Positions 23,968 through 34,383 of a DNA stretch of 64,000 bases are shown in pieces. Within the stretch, counting starts at the first letter, position 1, and each line of letters starts with the position of its first letter. This stretch comes from Gymnopus androsaceus JB14. Lineage: Eukaryota > Basidiomycota > Agaricomycetes > Agaricales > Omphalotaceae. Under the pieces are notes generated by a model. The model saw only the letters and a list, made by a program, of their open reading frames with translations, was not told where the DNA came from and did not search any database. Both the position numbers and the translations under genes were made by a program. The DNA lies in assembly GCA_009733575.1 (NCBI GenBank), contig ML769547.1:90506-154505 (forward strand), written 5' to 3'.

Positions 23968-26241
23968 GCTAACAAGCGATTTTTTCAGGTGACCTTTCGT
24001 TATGTTTGTTGTACACTTCCTTGTGGTATATTGACTGATGTACTCTTCTTCGTCCTTGGCTCCAGTTTTCCGCTCAATGCACGGCAAGCACTAATAGTCC
24101 CTGTTCGCAGCCCTAGCAGGAGGCTCCTCACCCTCATTTTGATACTTTCAGCCATTTGCTCTTAACCGATTGACCCTGTATTTATTTACTGTCTTTTGCG
24201 TAAAGAGACAAGACGCAGCTGACTCGGCGTATGTCCTACCATGAATGATTGTTCGAACGAAGTAAAAGTGAGTGTACATGCTTATGCCAGAATTATTCAT
24301 GTATCTATCCGTATATCCGTCGTGTAGTAATCTTGCATTGTCAGCCTCATAGAATGCCTCTGGCTCCAACATAACCGCGGTTGAAGCTTTTGAGGTGTAG
24401 TCGGTACGTATCCAGTGCAATCTATTTGGTTGGAACGGATGGGACTGACTATAGCGCAGATACGGCCATGTATCGATCCAGCTATTCTGCTGTTTTGTCG
24501 TGCTATAATTAATCGATGTAACCCAAGCTCAGGTCCACACTAGGAGCTAGTCCCTGGGATCTGGATTAACGATTAACGACAATTACATATCATTCCATCA
24601 AGCATCATCTTCGAGTTATAGCAACTGCATTGCGAATGTTACCGGATTACCCTCGGGTCGGGTTATCGAAAGCCGGGCTCCATCTCCTTTTGTCGTTCGA
24701 CAACAACTACGTAGCCTTCCCGCCGCACCATGCTATGTAGCAAGATTCCAGGATTGTTATGATGCGCTGCCGTTGGAGAGAACCATTGACCTACGTGTTT
24801 AATTTATTTACCTCGTCGTCGACAAACGAATGGCTGATTTTTTCCTCTGGTTATCCCATGTTATCTCTCTTATCTCTATTTTCTTTTTCTAACCTTGGAG
24901 ATCCGATGGCTGGGAAAAAATATCATGATTGCAAAGAAGAAATAGAAGAGAAGACTCAAAACAGGACCTCGGTAACCTTCGGTGTGTCCCTTGGCCAAGC
25001 TACTGGAGTTGGAAGCATCCTTTTTTGGACAACATCTGGCCAGGACTTTGAGTCCGAGCTGAACAGCAGGATCGCTCCAACAAGATTTCTCTAAACAAAG
25101 TGCTTCAGCATCTGCGCCACATCCAGCAGAGAAGAAACCTATAGGAGCTTACTTATCTCGGGCTCGGGACCGAAGCGGATCGACATGGCCACCCTCATAC
25201 TCAGCGAATTTCAGAATATGTTTCAGAAATCTTTCTGACATGGGTACTTGCGAACATTGCGTCTATCCGCATGTTAACTAACAGTTAGGGGTATGTCTAT
25301 TCTTCGAGGCAATAAGTAAGCTAGTACCAATCTGTGAAGCACATCGGCACTCGAGTCCAAAGTTGGCATGAACTGCCCAAGGACGTGGAGAGTCTATAAA
25401 CCGTCCGAACATTCTGTTCAAAACGCCACCTGCTGGGACGAGGAGGCTCTAGATCATCTTCCTCTCATCTAAATATACCAAAATTATGATACAAACGGTT
25501 TACATTCTTTTGATTTTTTGAAAACGAGAGACGAAAAAGTTAAATATTTCTGTAACGTAGTAAATAAAGCTGCAAACCGATATCAACTACAGAAAAACGA
25601 GATAAATAAGGAGTGTGTGTACGAGACTATGAATGTACACCGCGAACACCCAAAGACCGAAATGTAAGGTTTAGTGGAAGATAAAAATAAGTACATTTGG
25701 AGTTTGTTGTTCGAGGAGATACCGCACATCTACGTAGAAGCATGGATAAAGAGTGTAGACCGACCGGCCGTAGTAATAGGGTCCGATAACAAGAGTACAG
25801 TAAGTTATGGGAAGCGGATGTAGGGACACAGCAGCGTGGAAGAGCTGTGAGGGGGGTGATCCGGGATAGAAGGAGGTAGAGTCGTGAAAGGCTTTCGTAA
25901 CGGAGATGAGGAAGGTGGTCTATCCAGCCAGCGGAGGTGCGGAGTGATGTGTAGGGGATGAGGATTGAACAAGTGGGGTGGTCCAAGGACCACCCACACC
26001 CACGACGAAGCAAAAACAATAACCTAGGGTAGGAGGAATTGAGGGGAGAAGAAGAAGGGGGTATATGAACAGGAGATGGATACATCATTGGGAAAGAGAG
26101 CGAACAGGAAGAGCAGATAAACGAGGCCCATCTAAACGGGTCAATAAGATATCAAGGGACGACAAGGATAGCAGATGTAAAAGAAAAGCACAGCAAGAGA
26201 TGGGGTTATTTGAATTTCGACAGGAGGACTTTGAGCGAAGT
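23968..26241. other. Intergenic, no gene recognised
   Basis: About 2.3 kb between the convergent 3' ends of the terpene synthase-like gene and the bHLH gene. I found no conserved frame on either strand. The last 600 bp are purine-rich on the plus strand and most likely 3' UTR of the bHLH gene. Confidence 0.5.
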
Positions 26242-27447
26242 TTACATCATCATCGCAAAAGCCACTCCCGTCGAACCGCCACCTCCGACATTGACCATTC
26301 CCATGTTACTAGCGTGCATTCCCATACCCATGTTCATCCCAGCGTTCATGTTCCCGCCGTTCATCATCCCGTTTCCGTTTCCATTCCATCCAACCTGTTC
26401 ATAGTAGCCCGGGGGACTGGCGCTACCGCTCGACTGACTGCTACTTCTAGATCTCCTGCTGTGACTTGCAAGAGATTTGAGATATGCCTGGTCGTTGACG
26501 TTACCAGGTCCATATCCACCAACTGAGGCCCATTTATCCTGAACGGGGCCGGGGCCATAGGCGGCAGGGTATGCATCACCAGCACCGTAAGGGATCGAGT
26601 CGAAAACCCGGCCAAGAACCGGATTTTCAAACGACATGGCGGTAGGAGATGCAATCATAGGTCCTCCGGCGGAAGACATCGGATGAGGCCGCTGATGAGA
26701 ATGGATAGAGGAAGAGCGCATCATCGGATGTTGCAAGTTGGTGTTGATTGCAGGGACGAAAGGCGCCTGGGCCTGAGATTTCATCATGGCAGCAACCCTG
26801 GCATCTTCATCGCTTTGCATGGAGGTTGCGGTCATTGGTCTATAATCATCCTCCATCTCTTCTCCATAACCGTCCTCGTCTTCTTCCTGAAGACCAGCCC
26901 CTCCGGGCATAGGAATAATCTCTTGTTCTCCACTGAGGACCACACTGAAACCCTCTCCTCGTACGGGTTCATCGATCCGAGGAATGCCAGCTCTATTTCG
27001 CCATTCGTTGAGCTCACGACGAAGAGCATCTGATTCGAGTTTAAGTAAACGAAGCTCGCGAGAAGCAAGAAGGCGATGACGACGGGCTGCGTGGATATGT
27101 GCAATGGAAGAATTCACAATTGCAGATTTGGAAGGACGGCGAAGCTGAGACAGATTAGGGAGAAGACCGGCAAGGTCCTGTAATTTTAAGATGCGTTAGA
27201 ATCGGTCGAGCGAGGGAAAAATGGCTGTACTCACCAAAAACCTTCCATTTAAAGTTTCCCTTCTGGCTCGTTCAACGGCGTTGTGGGTAGCACGTCGCTC
27301 GGCGGTACTAGCCCGACGAGAAGGCTTTCGTTTTCCGGCCGATTTGCCGGAATCTTGCTGTGTAGGCGATACTGGCGAATGAGGTCGGATCGAAGAGTCG
27401 TCAGAGAGAGGAGACGGAACGCCAGAGTTGGGCGAAGAAGTGTTCAT
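26242..27447 (-). CDS. bHLH transcription factor
   Basis: Two exons: start MNTSSPNSGVPSPLSDD at 27447, donor after 27235, second exon to 26242. The basic helix-loop-helix domain is plain: ERRATHNAVERARRETLNGR is the basic region and helix 1. LLPNLSQLRRPSKSAIVNSS follows as loop and helix 2, and the intron falls between helix 1 and the loop. The His/Glu/Arg pattern HNAVERARR predicts E-box binding as a dimer in the nucleus. The C-terminal half is low complexity, acidic then Ser-, Gly-, Asn- and Met-rich (NMGMGMHASNMGM). About 380 residues. Its promoter and first exon were copied, rearranged, to 58788-59312. Confidence 0.85.
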
Positions 27448-28736
27448 GTTTGTAAAGCGGAGGAGAAACGGTTGAAAATTCGAAGTCGTAGGTTTAAGTC
27501 GCGAGCTGAGCTCTAGCGTACTTGTTAGGCGGATTGTGAGGAGCCGGTAAGGGTCGCGAGGGAAGTCCAAGCGGTATCCTAAGTGTTCCCGGCGAGGGCG
27601 AAACGGAAAGAGGGAGGGAGGAAGGGGAGGAGGGGAGCGGTTAGGCTAAGGCTAAGGTGGGCGTTCAGATGAGAAAATCAAAACCGTCGTCACAAATATT
27701 AGTAGTGCAACCTGCGGCATTTGCCGAAATGTCCAAGAATCACAAGCCTGGCTGATTTCGGCTTGGATTCCCAACAACCCCGCAAATTCATCTTTGTTAC
27801 ATCCAGGTTGCATCTCAACTCGGGCTTCTGAAAGCTTCCAAGTTGAGCAAAGCTTCGGTGAGCTTCGATCTCGTGTATCTATTAGGGTATCCCGATTGTG
27901 CCCAGCGCTTTTACCTCTCGCTTTCCCGCCTTCCCCAGGCCCCGTTCCCCGAGCCGAATAGTTTGGCCTAGATAGGAATTTTTTCAGATTCTTCGACTCT
28001 CCGATCCAGTCAGTCATTTGACCTACCTGCAGTAGCTTCACGGACGGACGGATCCTTTCCTAGCTACCGTGAAATTCCTCCGTGAAAGTATCGGGTTGTG
28101 ATACAGTGCAGTAACACTTTGCAAAGAAGATAGTAACACATCGCTTTGCAAAGTCATCCAGGGCTACAGTATCCCAACAGTATCTATGGACGGAAGCACT
28201 GAATAAACTGTAAACTGAAAAAGAAAAAAAAACAAGCACTGGCCTTTTTTGCAGATCAGGAGACGAAGAAGGTGTATCTTCCCGCTGTCATTTCTGGGTT
28301 GCTATTACAATTGCATCGGAGTAGCATCTCTCCAAGTCGTGATTCTTTTGTCGGATAAATCGTCCCAAAAGGTGAGACTCGTCTCTGGCTCTCTCGAATC
28401 GATAAGCCAAAAACTTCGATATCAGCACTAGACTCTGATCTAGGATACACCGTGTCAAAGCGAGTCATAGGACCGACGGTTTCTCACTGCGAGATGAACC
28501 TGAGAGAGGCCATTCCTTTCACACATAAAGATATCCCTCCACCTTGACGTAGACATTGAAGCGCATACCCGTTTATCGACTCGATTTCTTTCGATAAGTG
28601 TTTGCTTTAAGCGGGACTCAACAACGTTCAGAGATTCCAGCTCCGAGATACCCGACTTGTATCTTTGGGAAATCTTCGAAAAATGTTCCCTGGTCATCAG
28701 AAACCAAAAACCATCTTACACCGGGATGATATGTCA
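27448..28736. other. Intergenic; bHLH promoter then unassigned DNA
   Basis: The first about 250 bp (to 27692) are the bHLH promoter, recognisable because they recur near 58.8 kb. The rest has no conserved frame that I can see. Confidence 0.5.
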
Positions 28737-29210
28737 CAGCTGTTTCCAAATTTGTAGCATAGATTTTGCGAAATGCTCTTTAGTGATCTTATTTATAACC
28801 AAACACGCACCGCTCGGCCAGTGTCGGCTATGATGTAATTTTGTCCGATGTCTCCTTCTGTCTCCTCGAACCTTGCTCGAACAACAATGGCAATTTCGCT
28901 ACATTCATCCAGCTGCAAAAGAAAAATCTACCTTCTTTCATTGACCGAAAACCAAGTTACTACAGCTCACAGACTTCACGTCTCCCAATCGACAGTTAGC
29001 AGGGTGAAGCAAATGTGCTCAGAACTGGGAAAGTCTCGGAATTTAGATTGTCTAGCGTCGAGGAGACTGAGGAATATGCAGGTGACCGTGCAGTGGAGCA
29101 TTGGAGCAGAGGCGTCCGGCTCGAGGCTCCGGCATGACGTTTTATTTGGTTGTAAATAAGATCACTAAAGAGCGTTTTGCAAATCTATGCTACAAATTTG
29201 GAAACAGCTG
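28737..29210. mobile_element. 474-bp Tc1/mariner-like deletion derivative
   Basis: The two ends are inverted copies of about 64 bp. The outer cagctgtttccaaatttg at 28737 matches caaatttggaaacagctg ending at 29210, and the match continues inward past the TTTGGTT block. A CA dinucleotide flanks both sides (28735-28736 and 29211-29212), a possible two-base target duplication. Between the ends, on plus, a short frame from 28848 reads LTENQVTTAHRLHVSQSTVS and RVKQ, a helix-turn-helix like the N-terminus of Tc1-like transposases. No catalytic DDE region fits in 474 bp. It looks like a non-autonomous derivative that kept part of the transposase gene. Confidence 0.65.
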
Positions 29211-30969
29211 CAACCTTCAATCTAGAGATACACCACTGAAATTGAATAGTAATGTCATGTTGGATGTCGAAAGGAGATATACATGTAGATGTAGACTCGA
29301 CCAAAAAATCATCATCATTATCATCATATATCATGTGTCCTACTAGGCTCCGGAAGATAGATTTGCGGTAGCGTAGCGCTAACGTGTCCATTGAATAACT
29401 GAATGGTGTCGTTTCTCGTCTCCCAGTCTGTCAATACCAAGTTAGGACTCGAATTGAAGGCTGTTTGATGAAAATAGTTACTTACATGCCTGTTGGAGGA
29501 TAAAAACATCCATATCTCGAGTTAACACAGGAATTGATTAGAAACGTGAAAGAGGTTCATCTACCTAATATCCGTTGAGAGAAATCAAATCACATCTGTA
29601 CTAGTGCGGAAGTTATCTGTCCTTGGGTGGCTGACACGATGAGCTGGGAGCGCTGCGCTAAAGTAAAGTAAAACATCATCATCGACATCACTTGTCAGTC
29701 AGAAAACATCAAGGAATGAAGAGACGGGAGGTGTCGTGATACCATGAATTTACTACGCTTATTTCACCTCAGTCGATACACAGTTCTTCAGTTGCTACGC
29801 GAAGCGTAGTGCGATGAAGACAGTCACTGGAGTTATGCTAAACCTTTGGAAGATACTGGATATCGTGAACAGCATTATTCCTGTTGGTAATTTCAAAGTC
29901 AACGACATGCAAATTATACCAAATTGAGAGAACTAACTTTCAGATTCTACTCAAATGCTATTTTGATGATACAATGGTGTGAAATCGATCGACTGATCAA
30001 GTTGCTGTTGTAAACAGCATCTGATAGATTGAAGTCGGCGGCGCTGTTTCACGACTCTCCTGATAGCTCCCGGCTAATTGCAACGTCTCCAGTACGCATC
30101 AACCTGTGAATTAACCTTGGAGCGATCCCGGAAGTAAGTGGAAAGGCGCGCACTTGATATACATAGTTGGTGGCTGGACGCGACTGGAGATACTAGGTGT
30201 CATTGAGAGCGAAATTGTGGCAAATGATAGCCACGATCTGTCAGATCGAGCACACTCGTTGAGCAATTCATAGATACACATACTTAGACAGGGCACGGAC
30301 TCGGATTACCTGTGTGTAAAGATTCTATGCATTCGACATCCTCAAGACTCGAGCATGCTATCAGATACAATGTCTTCATGCTCCCTACATCTTTGGAACA
30401 AACTTCTTCTCGTTAGAGAATATATTGTTCGGTGGAAGAGAATACTGTAGTAATAGAATTGAAGATTTACGACGCGTTTGAATCCATATGCTCGAGCATA
30501 CTGTAGGCATTAGGGCTGAGTGCTGGATGGGGACTTTAGTTCGTTCACCTATGTGCTTGTGCATATGCAGCAAGGTATAGATAGGGATGAGGTCTGTCAA
30601 GTAGATAAAGGTCGTTCAATTCGATATCTCAGGGAGAATAGCGCAGACACGCACTTTTCGACACGAGCACCCAAGTCACTCCTCCGATTACTCTAGCTCG
30701 CAGGTGATTCCAGTCGAAACTTAAAGGATGATCTTTCGTCCGGATCTGCATACACAAGTCGAAGTTTCGCGATGAGCATGCAGATCCCTCATGTTATAAC
30801 GGTGTTGTCATGACGATGATCCTAGATAAATATTGCGCTAATAGACATATTGGTAGTAGACAACTAACCAAAGTTTGCACGGCTAGTTGACGCGAAAAGA
30901 TCTGTCAGGTCGCGTCAAAAATTATCATTGAAGCAAGGAAACCCGAGTCTTACATTCAAAAAGCATCCA
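29211..30969. other. Unassigned, probably decayed 3' part of the F-box relic
   Basis: Short, interrupted frames only. Some minus-strand pieces read like leucine-rich tail segments of the F-box relic upstream, but I cannot join them in frame. Confidence 0.35.
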
Positions 30970-31679
30970 GAATTTCAGGTCGAATGCATTCCATGGTTAG
31001 AGGCTAACACAAGCCATAAGAAGACAAAACCAAGATGCTGCAGGATCACTGCATAACAGCAAGTGATTGAGATGGATCTCGAAGGAGAGCCAGCACCTTC
31101 CAAACCCGACTCTGACAGTGGGCCAGGAGAAATCAAGGTATTGGGTATATCCCAAATATCGCATGTCAAACTTGCAAATCTCGAGTCGCTTCAGATGATT
31201 CATCCGGCTCAACAGAGATACCAACTGAGGAAATGTCTGGGATGCGAGTCAAGGAAGGAGCTCGAGCATATGAGACAACACCTCCCTCAGGAGATTCTGC
31301 TCAGGATATACGTCGAAGGAAGACGGTGTGCAATTATATAGCCGTTGGACAATTTCAGCTGTAAAACTGTATAATACTTCCCACTAGTCCAGATTTGCCG
31401 CAAATGAGAGTGAGAGCTCTAAATCCAGAAAGCCAACATACGATCCCAGACGCGGATTAGCATCGAGAGATTCTATGAGCCGCTTGTTGGTTGTCAGATA
31501 AGCATTAAAGTCAACAGAGGACTCGGGATGGCCGCGAGATTTGAGAGTAATCGAATGAAAGATGCCACGAGCAGACCCAAGCTCTTCCAGCCAGCGCACA
31601 TTTAAGAAGCGTAGCAGGGTCTGTGTAGAGATGGCTGAGAACGCAGTCTAACAAGTTCATTCGGAAGTGGTTCTATCAT
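30970..31679 (-). pseudogene. Decayed F-box/leucine-rich gene
   Basis: From 31679 the minus strand reads MIEPLPNEL. The F-box then continues in another frame as LLDCVLSHLYTDPATLLKCA and LAGRAW, and then in a third as SARGIFHSITLKSR with NKRLIESLDANPRLGSYVGF. A leucine-rich piece (LLSRMNHLKRLEICKF) follows near 31150-31220 after stop codons. At least two one-base shifts (near 31658 and 31575) and later stops mean it cannot encode a full protein. The pattern matches the large basidiomycete F-box/LRR families. Confidence 0.5.
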
Positions 31680-31900
31680 GGTGGTCAGGACAAAGGAATG
31701 CGGAAGACAAACGCCATGCAAGAAGTTGCTCACGCGTTCCTTGCTCACACATTCCGACTGCTGCTTTTTCTCTCCTTAAATCCGAGCAGCTCGCGCTCGC
31801 GCTAACTAGGAAGTAAGCGCCCAGAGTGCTTTGTAAGCAAACGCCCATCCAAGCGCTCAATTATTCCGACAGTTTCCGCAACTCGCAACTCTCACTCAAC

Positions 31901-32361
31901 ATGCACGCTTCCCTCATTCGTCGCCAGCTCGGCGGTCTGGTGCCTCCCAAAATCGCTACACCTAAATCTGTGGTAAATTTATAGCTTTTCAACGACTTTT
32001 CCCTTCTAAAATACTTCAGTCTGGAGGATCTGGTGACGGTTTAGGTCCTCTCGTTAATTTCTACTCCAAATTGCCCAAAGGCGCTGCGACTGCCCGTGTA
32101 TCTGGCATTAAAGGACGCTTTTTCAACGGCTCCAATGCATCCGGAATGCCTCTTATTGTGCTGATTGCTGGTTTATTCGGTCTCGGGTATACTATTGATT
32201 ATAACAGTGAGTTGGCGTTCAACTTGGTTTTTATTTTTGTTAATTTACATTTCTGCTTTTAGTGCACTTGAGTGAGCTCTTTTGTCGTCTTTTATTGTCG
32301 TCCAGACCCACTTATCAACCTTTGCAAATCCTCAGAGCATCACAAGAACCATGCCCATTAG
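31901..32361 (+). CDS. ATP17: Mitochondrial F1Fo-ATP synthase subunit f
   Basis: Four exons (31901-31972, 32020-32206, 32263-32271, 32336-32361) give 97 residues. The N-terminus MHASLIRRQLGGLVPPK looks like a mitochondrial presequence. The mature part has FYSKLPKG, GIKGRFFNGSNASG, a single membrane helix (MPLIVLIAGLFGLGYTIDY) and the His-rich tail NMHLKHHKNHAH. These are the marks of fungal subunit f in the Fo stalk of ATP synthase in the inner membrane. The third exon is only nine bases and is required to give the conserved NMHLK sequence. Frame is intact; a housekeeping gene within an otherwise accessory stretch. Confidence 0.88.
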
Positions 32362-34383
32362 ATACGCGCTTCGTACGCTCGGTGGAATCAGGAAGAGGAG
32401 CATGGCAGTCGGTTTATAGACAATTGCATTTGTATAAACCTGAAAAGATATATTTTTCTTTTTACTATCTTTGTTCGAGTGATCGAGCGACCTGGAACGT
32501 GTTCGGTCAGAGAGGGATGCAGAGTGTGTACTATAACTTTTTTTCGATTCCGAAAATGTGCTAACCTATCTCTTGTAGCTTTCTTACGCAAGACTGGGTC
32601 TCCGTGAGACTTGAGTGCTCTGAACGGCGTATAAACCATGAGCGCAAAAAGGCCTTCTTTTCTGGATTACCGCTACCTGAACCATTCTACAGATCTCTCA
32701 CGGAGGTGTAACGCATGCCAGCGAGTAGCTTGCATTTCTTAAACAGCGTCTTGCTAGCGAGCGCGAACGAGACCATCACCTTGAACAGGAAAGATTCGCA
32801 GGTTGTTGTGTCGGTCAGGCTCAGAGTCGCTGACTCAACGCAATTTTGTGGACGCTTAACTCATAAGTCATCTCTTGTTTGCTGACCCGGGTTCACTGTT
32901 CCAGCCGACAACACCTAACCTCTCAGCCGATGGTTGCGCGGCAGACCTAGGTTTTCTTGACTGTCTGGTCCTGCTGCTTGTTTCGATTCCCCGTCGCTCG
33001 ATGACGCTTGCATCATTCACTTGAGTCTTTGAAAGTTCTGAAGATCATATCTACAAGTGAATGATCACCTTCACGGTATGTACTACGCTGCTTTTTAGCC
33101 ACCCACTGCAAAATCGCGCGACCTGGAATATTGCCTCGCAGGATACTGTTTTCCTGCAACAGATGCACCGGCTGCCCGTGCACAGTACAATGTGCTAGTA
33201 ATTCTGACCTATGCTCGTAGATCACGCATTCGAACGCTGTAAGTTCTTTCTTGCCTGTGCGATTGGAATCGTCGCATCACACACACTTATTCCGTCTTCC
33301 TTCCAGGATGGCACCATCTCCCGATCTTCAGCTTCTGACCTTGACGATTTTGGTTTTCTCGAGTGTAGCGCTTTCGGCGAGCTTGGATATCTACTCGGGG
33401 CCCACTGCGAAAGCCGCCGCGAATGTTTAATGCAGGGTCTTGTCTGTCTGGGTCTCAAGTGGGACAAGACCGGCGATAAGTAAGTCTATTAAGAAAAGTT
33501 GTGATCGACGCAGATGTTCTGTCAGATATCTGAACTCAGAGCCGCGTCGTCATCTTTTTTTTCGACTGCCTATCAGTATTAGCTGGCTACGATGCTGCAG
33601 AGCGGAAGACTTATGATCTCTCGGAGTCAACCTCTAACAAATACTCTACGTGTACGTTTACGTCTTTTCTTCTCCTATCCTATCCATTTTGTGGAGCGTA
33701 GAACCTTTCGGAGGTCCCGTCCAGCCGTTATGGTGCGCATGGCCTGAGCCGAGCTAGTTTCTTTAAATGAAAACGTTTCGCACTCGGCTAATTGCAGGTA
33801 AGTAAGTATGTAGTAGGACTGATCCAATCTTTTTTAGGAGAACATTGAATCGGATAATTGCAGGACCGCAAATCCCGAACGCGGGTTGGCTCCTCGTCGC
33901 CAAGTGTCTGGCCTCGCTGGAGGCATAAATAATGAAACACTGGTACTGAATCGCAACTCGGATAGATTCAAGAGAAAGCCAATTGAAATTCAAGTATGCT
34001 TATAACTCTGCATGTTTAGTTTTTAACTTGCTCAATGGAAAATTCTTCAACCAGAATGATGTTCTGACGTCGGGTTTCTCCTGCCCAAAACAGTCCCACC
34101 TTGTCCCCGTAAGCGACAGCAGTAGGTCCAAGCCTAATATAGATCACATATACATTTCAATCGATCCTAGCTTCCAATCTTACTTACGACTTTAATTTGT
34201 AGCCATGCTATTTTCAAAAAAAAGCATCTGCGGCGCGCACTCGTGGTCTGAATACAGTAGACCCTTCCAAAAGTTCGTGTAGCTTTTCACGCCTTCATGT
34301 ACATGTGAACCTTATAAGTACTGACCTCTCGTGCGAAACAACCCTCTGTATATTCGTTCTGACTCGTTCTTTCCTTCTGCGAC
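32362..34383. other. Mostly unassigned; one short signal-peptide-like frame
   Basis: About 2 kb. The only suggestive item is a 40-codon plus frame at 33308-33430 starting MAPSPDLQLLTLTILVFSSV, then ALSASLDIYSG, which looks like a signal peptide with a short tail. It ends quickly, no reliable second exon follows, and I do not call it a gene. Confidence 0.35.

Noticed and set aside
24759..25094. 111-codon plus frame near 24.8 kb
   Set aside because: No recognisable motif, no splice context, and located in the 3' flank between two convergent genes.
33308..33430. 40-codon frame with a signal-peptide-like start
   Set aside because: No splice donor or second exon keeps it going, and the tail is too short to judge; not called as a gene.
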